Below are positions 1-7,308 of a DNA stretch of 31,507 nucleotides, one piece after another. The notes beneath the pieces were generated by a model. It searched no databases, was not told the origin of the DNA, and saw nothing but the letters and a program-made list of their open reading frames with translations. Each line of letters opens with the position of its first letter. The stretch's first letter is position 1. The position numbers and the translations under genes are program-made. Origin of the DNA: UBA7488 sp964414185 (GTDB lineage: Bacteria > Pseudomonadota > Alphaproteobacteria > CAAHEQ01 > UBA3637). The DNA lies in the NCBI GenBank assembly GCA_964414185.1, contig CAYPVK010000013.1:1-31507 (forward strand). The letters run 5' to 3'.

Positions 1-47
1 GACTACGGATCAGAAGGTTGTAAGTTCGAATCCTGCCGGGTGCGCCA
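1..47 (+). tRNA. tRNA-Arg(ACG), 3' part only
   Basis: The window opens inside a tRNA. The anticodon loop reads CTACGGA between stem ends GA and TC, so the anticodon is ACG (arginine, read as ICG). It is followed by the variable region AGGTT, a T-loop TTCGAAT, the 3' acceptor strand CGGGTGC, a discriminator G and an encoded CCA ending at 47. The layout matches alphaproteobacterial tRNA-Arg(ACG) genes as I remember them. The T-stem (GTAAG against CCTGC) contains a wobble and a possible mismatch. The acceptor 5' strand and D-arm lie outside the window. Confidence 0.9.
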
Positions 48-53
48 TAATAA

Positions 54-79
54 AACCAGCATTTATTGCTGGTTTTTTT
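54..79 (+). terminator. Intrinsic terminator of the tRNA gene
   Basis: An 8-bp stem, AACCAGCA (54-61) against TGCTGGTT (67-74), with a 5-nt loop is followed by five more T. It sits 6 nt after the CCA of the tRNA. Confidence 0.9.
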
Positions 80-273
80 GTGGCAAAATCGGCGAATGAG
101 AACTTACAGGTAAGTTCGTTCACGTAGCGTCAGCGAAGTTGACGCCCGCCGTCGTTTCTCTTTTAAGGATGCTTTAAACAGTTATAACCTTATACGGTAT
201 ATTTTTCACAATGATCAAACGCTTTTGCCATTTAAGACAAAAGGACAAGTGTAAATAAACACAGCTAAGCAAC
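80..273. other. Non-coding region with two short palindromes
   Basis: No credible gene is present. It contains a perfect 8-bp inverted repeat with a 2-nt centre at 100-117 (GAACTTAC-AG-GTAAGTTC) and a 6-bp inverted repeat at 127-145 (GCGTCA / TGACGC, 7-nt loop). The remainder, up to the stop codon of the minus-strand gene ending at 274, is AT-rich and shows nothing recognisable. Confidence 0.5.
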
Positions 274-1704
274 TTAAAAACCATTGCTTTGATTAAATTG
301 ATAAACACCGTCCGATTGCTTTACAAAAGTTTCTTCGCCTCCCCTATCCCATTTAAGGCGGATTAAATTATCATCAACTTTTTTTAAAAAGCCGCACTCA
401 AACAAGTTATTCTTTCTGCAAAAACGATTGGGATTATATTCTTGAATTAAAACATCCTTTCCCCTGGCTGTTTTAAAGGTTGCCCCATTTTCAAAAGACT
501 TTCTTTCAGCCGGGATATGAGGGTAAATTAAATCTTTTTCGGCAACAATTCCCCGGTCTATTAAAGAAGAATCATAATACGGGTGAGAAATATATTTCAG
601 TATTTGTTCGGGATGAAGCCAATAAAAAAAGGAAGAGCCGCAACCGACAATTTTAACCGGATTAATATCGGCTAAAATCAAAATTTCATAAGGGACATGG
701 GAAGGAATTTCAACCATATCCGGATATGCCTGCAAAATATAAGGGGACAAATCATCAATGCCCAACGAAGGGTGCAATTTAAATCCCCAAAGGGCATTTG
801 CCGGTATATTTGAATATAACCCTTTGCGTGCCGAATTTAAAATCCGCATCATATTTTCAGGAGATTCTTTCCAATAGGAAGATTCATTATTATGTACATG
901 GCCGGTGGTAAATAAATAAAAATCCTTCCCTTTCAAATATTTAAATTTATCATAATCAAACCCGCTGAGTTTAAACAACAATTTTTTTTCATTTCGTGTT
1001 AATTTTTTTGCAACCTGATAAATATTAAAATCTTCCACTTTTTTATTCCCGAAATTAAGATAAGCATTAAATTGGGCAAAATCGGGCTTATTCAAATCCT
1101 GAGCGCCCGCTATGTGGTATGTAACGGGGAATAAAAACCCCAATGCCGCATCAATCGGCAATTTTTTAATTTTCCCGTTCATATATTCATCTTGTATTTT
1201 CAAAAACTTTTCTTTGTTAAAAACAAATTCTTTTGCCTTAGTCGCCGCTGAAGCAACCACATAAAAAAATCCGTCCTCCCACATATGAACATGCCGTATA
1301 TTGTGGCCCTTTAAAGTTTCCATACACATTTGCAAAAACGGAAGTTCTTGCATGCCGGTGTATATAATGACGGGGCTTTCGGGGTAATTTTGCATAATCT
1401 TATAAACATAACGAATAAATACAGATCTGCCATAGGCATAGTTCCCTTCTATTTTGGGCAATTCAATCCAAAAAGTATTTTCGTCTTTGAGTATTGCCTG
1501 GTCAACAGGAGGACTGCGGTGCCATCCGACGATTTTTATTTCATTGGAATCTAATTGAACATATTTAATCATTTGGCCCAAAGCAGACGATGTCCCTATA
1601 TGTTCAAAAAATATATGGATCGTCGGCGGTTTTTTGATAAGGATTATCCCATATCCCGTTAAAAACATCAAAATGAAGACCAACAAATATATCCATTTAG
1701 ACAT
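274..1704 (-). CDS. Sialyltransferase-like (GT-B type) glycosyltransferase, membrane-anchored
   Basis: A 476-residue protein. Residues about 5-23 form one hydrophobic segment (YLLVFILMFLTGYGIILI), a probable N-terminal membrane anchor. The body carries the marks of bacterial sialyl- and polysialyltransferases (GT38/GT52-like): an acidic-acidic-Gly motif, MWEDG with EDG at 143-145; an HP motif, FKLHPSLG with HP at 311-312; and a downstream Ser pair, GCGSSFF at about 354-360, after an IPSHVPYEIL segment. In those families the first motif holds the catalytic base and the HP motif contacts CMP-sialic acid. Donor and acceptor are unknown here and no sialic acid synthesis genes are nearby. It may add another nonulosonic acid or a different sugar to surface polysaccharide. 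The family-level call is inferred from motifs; the substrate is not supported. Confidence 0.6.
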   Translation of the reverse strand: MSKWIYLLVFILMFLTGYGIILIKKPPTIHIFFEHIGTSSALGQMIKYVQLDSNEIKIVGWHRSPPVDQAILKDENTFWIELPKIEGNYAYGRSVFIRYVYKIMQNYPESPVIIYTGMQELPFLQMCMETLKGHNIRHVHMWEDGFFYVVASAATKAKEFVFNKEKFLKIQDEYMNGKIKKLPIDAALGFLFPVTYHIAGAQDLNKPDFAQFNAYLNFGNKKVEDFNIYQVAKKLTRNEKKLLFKLSGFDYDKFKYLKGKDFYLFTTGHVHNNESSYWKESPENMMRILNSARKGLYSNIPANALWGFKLHPSLGIDDLSPYILQAYPDMVEIPSHVPYEILILADINPVKIVGCGSSFFYWLHPEQILKYISHPYYDSSLIDRGIVAEKDLIYPHIPAERKSFENGATFKTARGKDVLIQEYNPNRFCRKNNLFECGFLKKVDDNLIRLKWDRGGEETFVKQSDGVYQFNQSNGF

Positions 1705-1722
1705 AAAAATTATCCTTCCGAT

Positions 1723-3102
1723 CTAACACGTCAACGTATTAACCGCCAAACCGCCCAAAGAAGTTTCTTTATATTTACTGTTCAAATGCTGACCCGTTTC
1801 ATACATGGTTTTAATGACGCTGTCAAGGCTGACCAAATGTTCACCCGTCCCGCGCATTGCCAAACGGGCGGCATTAACGGCTTTGACGGCACCCATTGCA
1901 TTGCGTTCTATGCAAGGCACTTGCACCAATCCCGCAATCGGGTCGCATGTTAAACCCAAATTATGTTCCATTCCGATTTCGGCCGCATTTTCAATTTGCC
2001 GGCGCGTTCCCCCCATCGCTGCCGCTAATCCGCCGGCCGCCATGGAACAAGCAACGCCGATTTCGCCTTGGCAACCGACTTCAGCTCCCGAAATGGAAGC
2101 GTTCGTGCGATACAAGCTGCAAATGGCCGATGCCGTGGTTAAAAAAACAAGATTGCCCGTTTCAACATCATAAGGCGATTTGTTCGTTGCAAAGCGTTGA
2201 TAATAACGCATCACTGCGGGAATAACGCCCGCCGACCCCATGGTCGGAGCGGTCACGATTTGACCGCCGGCGGCGTTTTCTTCGGCCACCGCAAAGCCCC
2301 ACAAATTAATCCAATCGATAATCATTAACGGATCGACATCATTATAGCGAAATTTTTGTTCCAAACGTTCATAAATTTCACCGGCACGCCGTTTGACATT
2401 TAATCCGCCCGGCAATTCGCCTTTGGTATGAATACCGCGTTCAACGGCATTTTGCATAATATCGTTGATTCGAGCAATCCCGGCTTTAATTTCTTCTTCC
2501 GAACGCAAAGCTTTTTCGTTGGCCATTACGATTTGCGAGATGGTCATATCATTTTTTTGACATAAATCCATCAATTCGCGACACGTATCAAACGGATACG
2601 GCACATCAAACGGTTCACGTTCAACGCGCCTTGCAATTTCATCTTGGCGCGCAATCGTACCGCCGCCGACCGAAAAATAAGTTTCATCCAGCAAAATCCG
2701 CCCGTTTTCATCCGATGCTTTCAATTCAAGGGCATTGGCATGTTCGGGCAAAAATTCGTTTTTAAAAATAATATCGGAGTCCATGTCAAACACAATCGGA
2801 TGCGTGCCGCCCAAATTCAAACAGCGATTTTTACGAACCTGTTCAACATAAGGAACGGATAAATCAATCGTTTCGGCTTTCAACCCCGACAACCCGTAAA
2901 TAACGGCATTAACCGTTCCATGCCCGACCCCCGTCAAAGCAAGCGATCCGTATAATGTGACCTTTAAACTTTTAACACGTTCCAAAGCGCTGATTTTAAT
3001 CAAATTATTCAAGTAACGGTTGGCCGCACGCATAGGTCCGACTGTGTGAGAACTGGACGGCCCGATGCCGATGGAAAAAACTTCAAATAAACTGTAATAC
3101 AC
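1723..3102 (-). CDS. sdaA: L-serine ammonia-lyase (serine dehydratase), iron-sulfur type
   Basis: A 459-residue single-chain enzyme converting L-serine to pyruvate and ammonia in the cytoplasm. The N-terminus has the family signature SIGIGPSSSHTVGPMRAA (residues 10-27). The C-terminal domain has the cysteines expected to hold a [4Fe-4S] cluster: Cys344 (GCQGEIG), Cys386 (TCDPIAG) and Cys397 (VPCIERN). The last residue is Cys459, matching the C-terminal tail cysteine known to reach into the active site in the Legionella enzyme. The length is typical for single-chain forms. The start is GTG, 6 nt after a GAGG ribosome site. The gene stands alone with its own promoter. Feeding pyruvate to the PFOR encoded elsewhere in the window would fit anaerobic serine use, though that link is inference. 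Confidence 0.97.
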   Translation of the reverse strand: MYYSLFEVFSIGIGPSSSHTVGPMRAANRYLNNLIKISALERVKSLKVTLYGSLALTGVGHGTVNAVIYGLSGLKAETIDLSVPYVEQVRKNRCLNLGGTHPIVFDMDSDIIFKNEFLPEHANALELKASDENGRILLDETYFSVGGGTIARQDEIARRVEREPFDVPYPFDTCRELMDLCQKNDMTISQIVMANEKALRSEEEIKAGIARINDIMQNAVERGIHTKGELPGGLNVKRRAGEIYERLEQKFRYNDVDPLMIIDWINLWGFAVAEENAAGGQIVTAPTMGSAGVIPAVMRYYQRFATNKSPYDVETGNLVFLTTASAICSLYRTNASISGAEVGCQGEIGVACSMAAGGLAAAMGGTRRQIENAAEIGMEHNLGLTCDPIAGLVQVPCIERNAMGAVKAVNAARLAMRGTGEHLVSLDSVIKTMYETGQHLNSKYKETSLGGLAVNTLTC

Positions 3103-3155
3103 AAAAAACCTCTATGAATAATAAATGGTTGATAAGGTTTCATAACAATATTTTC

Positions 3156-3184
3156 ATTTTATAGGATGACAACCTTTTTATCAA
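3156..3184 (-). promoter_or_regulatory. Probable sdaA promoter
   Basis: On the minus strand, TTGATA (3179-3184) and TAAAAT (3156-3161) are separated by exactly 17 nt. The start codon follows about 54 nt downstream of the -10. Confidence 0.55.
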
Positions 3185-3246
3185 GTACGATTTTGCCTTT
3201 GGAAACATCAAAAGCATAATTTACGAACATACGGTTAAAATTCGCT

Positions 3247-4962
3247 TTATTGTTCGGGCCAAGTAAACGGGTCGACGCGATAAATCCAACCTGTTTTCAA
3301 CAAAACCCCTTCAAACAATTTTTCCTTGGTTTCATAATCATATCGTTCAATTCTACCATAAACATATTTCGAATTCTTATCTGCAATTTCAGATAGGTAA
3401 ACAACAACGTCTTTTTCATCCGGCAAATACGTTACGCCGCTGCCGACGGCCGAATAATCGCCCAAAGGTTTCGACCATGCTTGACGGATTGTCATTGCCG
3501 CCGGGTCAATTTGATAAATGACGGCATTGCTGTCTTGCGTAACGGCAACGGACGGATTACTGACCAATCTGGAATTATCGAAAATAGAATACAACCCGTT
3601 TCCGATAATTTTGGCATCGTGATTGCGTGTCGGCCATTTAAAGTCGGGGCGTAATTCATATCCTTTTTGGACTTGTTCGGGATACGGTTTTCCCGCATCG
3701 TCGACCGCCGTCAAAACTTTATCTTTGATTGAAGGACCTTTGCCGTCGCGACCGCTTTTGTCAAATTCCAAATTCGGGCCGACGACCCATTTCAACGCCC
3801 CGTCCGCATACGCAATTTTAACCATGCCGATATGACGCGCCGATACAACCAATGATTTATCCGATTCGTCATACGCCACCGAATTCAAATGCGACCAATC
3901 ATTATCGGGAACCGTAACGGGAGAACGGGCGATTGTTTTTCTGTCGGGATTTAAAACTTTGCCCAAATCCCACCGCTTGACCACTTTCCCGGTATCTTTA
4001 TCCAATTCAATGATTTGATCCCAATTTGTCGTTTGGTCAACACCGCTGTTAATCGCCGTTACCCCTTGTTGGCGCCCGATGACCAAAAAATTGCCGTTCG
4101 GCATAACATTCATGCCGTGTTGAAACGACGTAAAACCGCTCGGATAAGCGTACTTGCCCGTCAATTTTCCCATCAGCGTATACGTCGACAAACCGCTGGA
4201 ACGAAGTTCGGTAACGATTTGTCCGTTCAGATAATAAGCTATTGCCCCGTCGGGTTGGAAGGCATACCTTAAATGTCCGTATTCATCGAATACTTGGCCG
4301 TCAAACGTGTAATAATACAAATCTTTTGCATCTTTTTTTTGAACGACAGTATAAAACAAACCGCCTTTGATCCGAGGGGCTTTAAACGTCACCACCTTGT
4401 TTTCCGTCTTGCCCGATTTATAACGCGCGATAATTTTTATCTTATTTTCCACGCCGGGGTAAAGCCCGTGCACTTCAAGTTCATGTTCTTTATGAAAACC
4501 GGGCACTTGGCGCACAATATCCTTTTGTCCGTTTTGGCCGACAACCGTAAAAGTGATATGTGCTTTTTCTTTTGTCGGGAACTTAATCAATATTGATGAC
4601 GGTACTTTTTCATACGGGTTTAACGCAATGTAAAGATGGTCAAATGTATATTCGAATTGGTGATATGCTTCTTTAATTTTGGAAACATAATCCGCTTTTT
4701 GTGCACAAAGCGCATATGAACCTTTAATTTTTTGAAAATACTCAAGGCCCCACTTATCCCAATTGACGGTTATAAAATCGGGCGTTTCTTTTATTATGAT
4801 TCCGCAATCGCCCGATAAACGGCAAAAATACTTACCGTTTATTTTGACATTTTCCCGCCATTGAGGGTGGTACGTATTGTAGACCTGAGTTGCCGAAACT
4901 TTGAAACAAACGACAACCGCTATAAAAATCGATAAAAGTGCGCACAATAATTTTTTAAACAT
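3247..4962 (-). CDS. Periplasmic arylsulfate sulfotransferase (AssT family)
   Basis: A 571-residue protein when started at the ATG at 4962, where a typical signal peptide begins (MFKKLLCALL, hydrophobic core, then VSATQ). The frame is open up to 5091, but that extension runs through the terminator of the preceding gene and is not believed. AssT enzymes move a sulfuryl group from a phenolic sulfate to another phenol without PAPS, through a histidine intermediate in a six-bladed propeller. The matching residues are visible (numbering from 4962): His282 in SFQHGMNV, His358 in WSHLNS, Arg376 in SARHIG, and His448 in PTRNHDAK, the likely nucleophile. The dedicated oxidase pair dsbL/dsbI found next to assT in enterobacteria is absent. 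A gut or other host-associated niche rich in phenolic sulfates would fit. Confidence 0.9.
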   Translation of the reverse strand: MFKKLLCALLSIFIAVVVCFKVSATQVYNTYHPQWRENVKINGKYFCRLSGDCGIIIKETPDFITVNWDKWGLEYFQKIKGSYALCAQKADYVSKIKEAYHQFEYTFDHLYIALNPYEKVPSSILIKFPTKEKAHITFTVVGQNGQKDIVRQVPGFHKEHELEVHGLYPGVENKIKIIARYKSGKTENKVVTFKAPRIKGGLFYTVVQKKDAKDLYYYTFDGQVFDEYGHLRYAFQPDGAIAYYLNGQIVTELRSSGLSTYTLMGKLTGKYAYPSGFTSFQHGMNVMPNGNFLVIGRQQGVTAINSGVDQTTNWDQIIELDKDTGKVVKRWDLGKVLNPDRKTIARSPVTVPDNDWSHLNSVAYDESDKSLVVSARHIGMVKIAYADGALKWVVGPNLEFDKSGRDGKGPSIKDKVLTAVDDAGKPYPEQVQKGYELRPDFKWPTRNHDAKIIGNGLYSIFDNSRLVSNPSVAVTQDSNAVIYQIDPAAMTIRQAWSKPLGDYSAVGSGVTYLPDEKDVVVYLSEIADKNSKYVYGRIERYDYETKEKLFEGVLLKTGWIYRVDPFTWPEQ

Positions 4963-5050
4963 TTTTTTATCCGTTCCTAAAATTAAATCATTTTGTATGT
5001 TGTTAACATATTTTAAAGCCGATGACAAGCATAACTTAATCCGACAAACA

Positions 5051-5079
5051 TAAAAAGGCTGCCTTTTTAAAGGCAGCCT
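5051..5079 (-). terminator. Terminator of the small exported protein gene
   Basis: A perfect 11-bp stem, AGGCTGCCTTT (5056-5066) against AAAGGCAGCCT (5069-5079). On the minus strand it ends in a run of T (complement of 5052-5056). It lies 50 nt after the stop codon at 5129 and separates that gene from the sulfotransferase gene. Confidence 0.85.
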
Positions 5080-5128
5080 AAAAAAAAACAACGAACGGAT
5101 ATTAAATTACCGCATTTGCGTCAATTTA

Positions 5129-5476
5129 TTAATCATCTAAGATAACAACTTCATCCAAGACATATTCGTCGGTATTGCCTTTGGACGGGACATAATAAAT
5201 TTCAACCCATTCATCTTCTTCAATCGGCGATTTGTAATATTCGGAACCGGCTTTGTATGTTACGCCGTTTTTCTTTTTATCCTTTTTCAAAATTTTCTTT
5301 TGGCGATAAGATGTCGTCGGCATAATGCGCGCATTGATTTTTTGCCCGTCTTGGTTTTGAATGACCACATGGTCGGCATTTTTGGAAATTACTTTACCCG
5401 TCATCATTTCCGCCGCATTGGCCGAAAATACCGTCAAACAAGCGGCAACCGCCGTTAATAAAAATGCTTTTTTCAT
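5129..5476 (-). CDS. Small exported protein, unknown function
   Basis: 115 residues from the ATG at 5476, chosen because it starts a clear signal peptide (MKKAFLLTAVAACL...ANA, cleavage near residue 22) and follows a strong AGGGAGA ribosome site 6 nt upstream. The in-frame upstream ATG has neither. The mature part is about 90 residues, alternates hydrophobic and polar residues (GKVISKNADHVVIQNQDG), has a Lys-rich stretch (ILKKDKKKNG) and ends in a strongly acidic tail. The beginning resembles small OB-like beta-barrel periplasmic domains, but this is only an impression. It has its own terminator, so it is not in an operon with the sulfotransferase. Its ribosome site matches a loop of the small RNA at 12540-12856 over 10 nt. 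Confidence 0.75.
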   Translation of the reverse strand: MKKAFLLTAVAACLTVFSANAAEMMTGKVISKNADHVVIQNQDGQKINARIMPTTSYRQKKILKKDKKKNGVTYKAGSEYYKSPIEEDEWVEIYYVPSKGNTDEYVLDEVVILDD

Positions 5477-5688
5477 TATCTTCTCCCTATAAAAATTAAA
5501 CACCTTACTTAATTAAGTGTTATCCGCCAAATTGTCAACAAACGGTTAACAAATACAGACTTAAGAGATGAAGAATATCTCGGATACGATTATATAAATG
5601 CATAACTAACCGCTGCAAGCTTAAGGAAAACATCCCACATCGCTTTATGGCCGAACGCATTTTTCATAAACCATAATCCGAAAAGTTT

Positions 5689-7002
5689 TTACCGCCCCGA
5701 ATTCATTGTAAACGTTTTTACGGTTCCCATCGTAAAAATATTTTCCCCCGACTTAATTTTTGACGAAGCAAGATTAATGCCCAAAGTATTGCCGTCCGAA
5801 ACATTCAAAGTTTGATTATCGTATTCCCGACGGATATTTTTGTTAAGCACGGTACACGCCAAATCATCCGGATTAAAATAGGACAAAGCCGACATTTTCA
5901 AATACAAAGCATCACGGCGTTTACGCAATTTTTCTTCGGCCGCCACAGCCAACCCGGTAAATGCGACCGCCCTGTTTTTGGAAATTCCCATCGGGCGTTC
6001 TTTTTTGCCGCCTTTCAAGCGCGCCTTTTTATACTCTTTCAAAAACGGGCTGCCTTTTTCAAACATTCTTTTTCGAATATAGGCATCGCACATCACGCCG
6101 CCCGCAAAAATAACGACATCGGGCAAATTCACATTTGATTGGTCGCCCGCAAAACGCCCTAAATAACTTAAAAAACAATCAACGCTTTCAACGGCCGTCC
6201 GATTATTTTCTTCGGCCATTCGGCAAATTTCATAAGAGTTTAAGCGAACGGCGTTTTTAAGTTTGTCTTGAACAGGCATGCCTTTTTCGCCATCATTCGG
6301 CACACGCGGCAAATCAAATTGTAAATTTTTGTCTTTTTTTAAATTATCCGAATGTTTTTGCGCATAAAACAAACGCATAATGCCGGTGCCCGAAACGATT
6401 TGGTCATAAACCAAACGCGATTTGTGTTCACGCTTCATATATTCACGTAAAATTTCAATGGCGGCATTTTGCCTTTCGGAAGCCCCTTCCAACAACGGTA
6501 ACGTGGTAAAACCGGCTTCCGCCGCACGAGGCAACATCCGTTTTTTGGAGCTTTCATGAATAACGCTCATCCCAAGCCCCGTACCGGGACCGATTACCAT
6601 GACGGTGCCGTTTAATGTTTGTTCGGAATTTTTATGCCAAATGAAATCATTGACGGATGAACTTTTAACGGCCCTGGATTGCGTTACAAAATCATTTTCA
6701 ATATCAACTTCGTCAAATCCCCATTCCTGTATACTTTTTTTACTGATCGGAATCGGACAATTTTTGCTGTAAACAACATTACCTTCTATCAAACCGGCAG
6801 CGCCGACAATAGCACAGCGAGGTTTGTTCCAACCCGCTTCAAGTTGTTGAATTTCCTGCCAAAAACGTTCGACATAATCCTTAAAAGAAGTGCCTTTTTT
6901 GCAATCATAAGTTATTTTTTCGGACAAAACACCGTGCCGGTACAAAGCAAACCGGATATTTGTTCCTCCTATATCAGACAATAAAATCGTTTCGTTCGGC
7001 AT
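5689..7002 (-). CDS. glk: Glucokinase with an extra C-terminal region
   Basis: A 437-residue ATP-dependent glucokinase of the bacterial Glk family (ROK/hexokinase fold), making glucose 6-phosphate in the cytoplasm. Visible motifs: phosphate-1 LLSDIGGTNIRFAL (residues 7-20); catalytic Asp104 in ENDFVTQ; IGPGTGLGMS (137-146); PRAAEAGF (158-165) contacting glucose; and the adenosine-site IFAGGVM (298-304). The normal C-terminus of Glk (about 320 residues) ends near AVAFTGLAVAAEEKL (345-359). Roughly 80 further residues of no recognised family follow, and an insert of about 35 residues lies around 215-250. The start follows ACAGGAGA closely. The core family call is firm; the tail is unexplained. 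Confidence 0.87.
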   Translation of the reverse strand: MPNETILLSDIGGTNIRFALYRHGVLSEKITYDCKKGTSFKDYVERFWQEIQQLEAGWNKPRCAIVGAAGLIEGNVVYSKNCPIPISKKSIQEWGFDEVDIENDFVTQSRAVKSSSVNDFIWHKNSEQTLNGTVMVIGPGTGLGMSVIHESSKKRMLPRAAEAGFTTLPLLEGASERQNAAIEILREYMKREHKSRLVYDQIVSGTGIMRLFYAQKHSDNLKKDKNLQFDLPRVPNDGEKGMPVQDKLKNAVRLNSYEICRMAEENNRTAVESVDCFLSYLGRFAGDQSNVNLPDVVIFAGGVMCDAYIRKRMFEKGSPFLKEYKKARLKGGKKERPMGISKNRAVAFTGLAVAAEEKLRKRRDALYLKMSALSYFNPDDLACTVLNKNIRREYDNQTLNVSDGNTLGINLASSKIKSGENIFTMGTVKTFTMNSGR

Positions 7003-7030
7003 ATATTCTCCTGTTATTTAAATCAAAATT

Positions 7031-7059
7031 ATTTTACCTTTTTATCTCGGTTTTGTCAA
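7031..7059 (-). promoter_or_regulatory. Probable glk promoter
   Basis: On the minus strand, TTGACA (7054-7059), a 17-nt spacer and TAAAAT (7031-7036) lie about 28 nt before the start codon, with an AGGAGA ribosome site between. Confidence 0.7.
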
Positions 7060-7272
7060 ACTATTTTGGATTTGTACTTGAAAAATCGAGAAAAACAATC
7101 GTTTTTTTGACAAACGGGCATAAGATACGCCGATACCGTTTACCATGTTTACCCGACGATTGTTTAAGATTTCTTTAAAAATATTTTTATTTTAAACAGT
7201 TATTGAACCTTTTACCATTATGCGCGCTCAAAATTAAGGTTAAAAAATTGAAAAACCAAAATGACTTTTTTC

Positions 7273-7301
7273 TTGAATTTTTGCATTTTTTGAGATATAT
7301 T
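7273..7301 (+). promoter_or_regulatory. Possible parC promoter giving a near-leaderless mRNA
   Basis: TTGAAT (7273-7278), 17 nt, TATATT (7296-7301). The ATG is at 7309, so transcription would start at or next to the start codon. No Shine-Dalgarno sequence is present in the TATCGGCC before the ATG, which agrees with a leaderless message. A farther TTGACA at about 7108 has no good -10. Confidence 0.45.
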
Positions 7302-7308
7302 ATCGGCC

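Noticed and set aside
4963..5091. 43-residue N-terminal extension of the sulfotransferase
   Set aside because: It would run through a strong terminator hairpin and puts the signal peptide in the middle of the protein.
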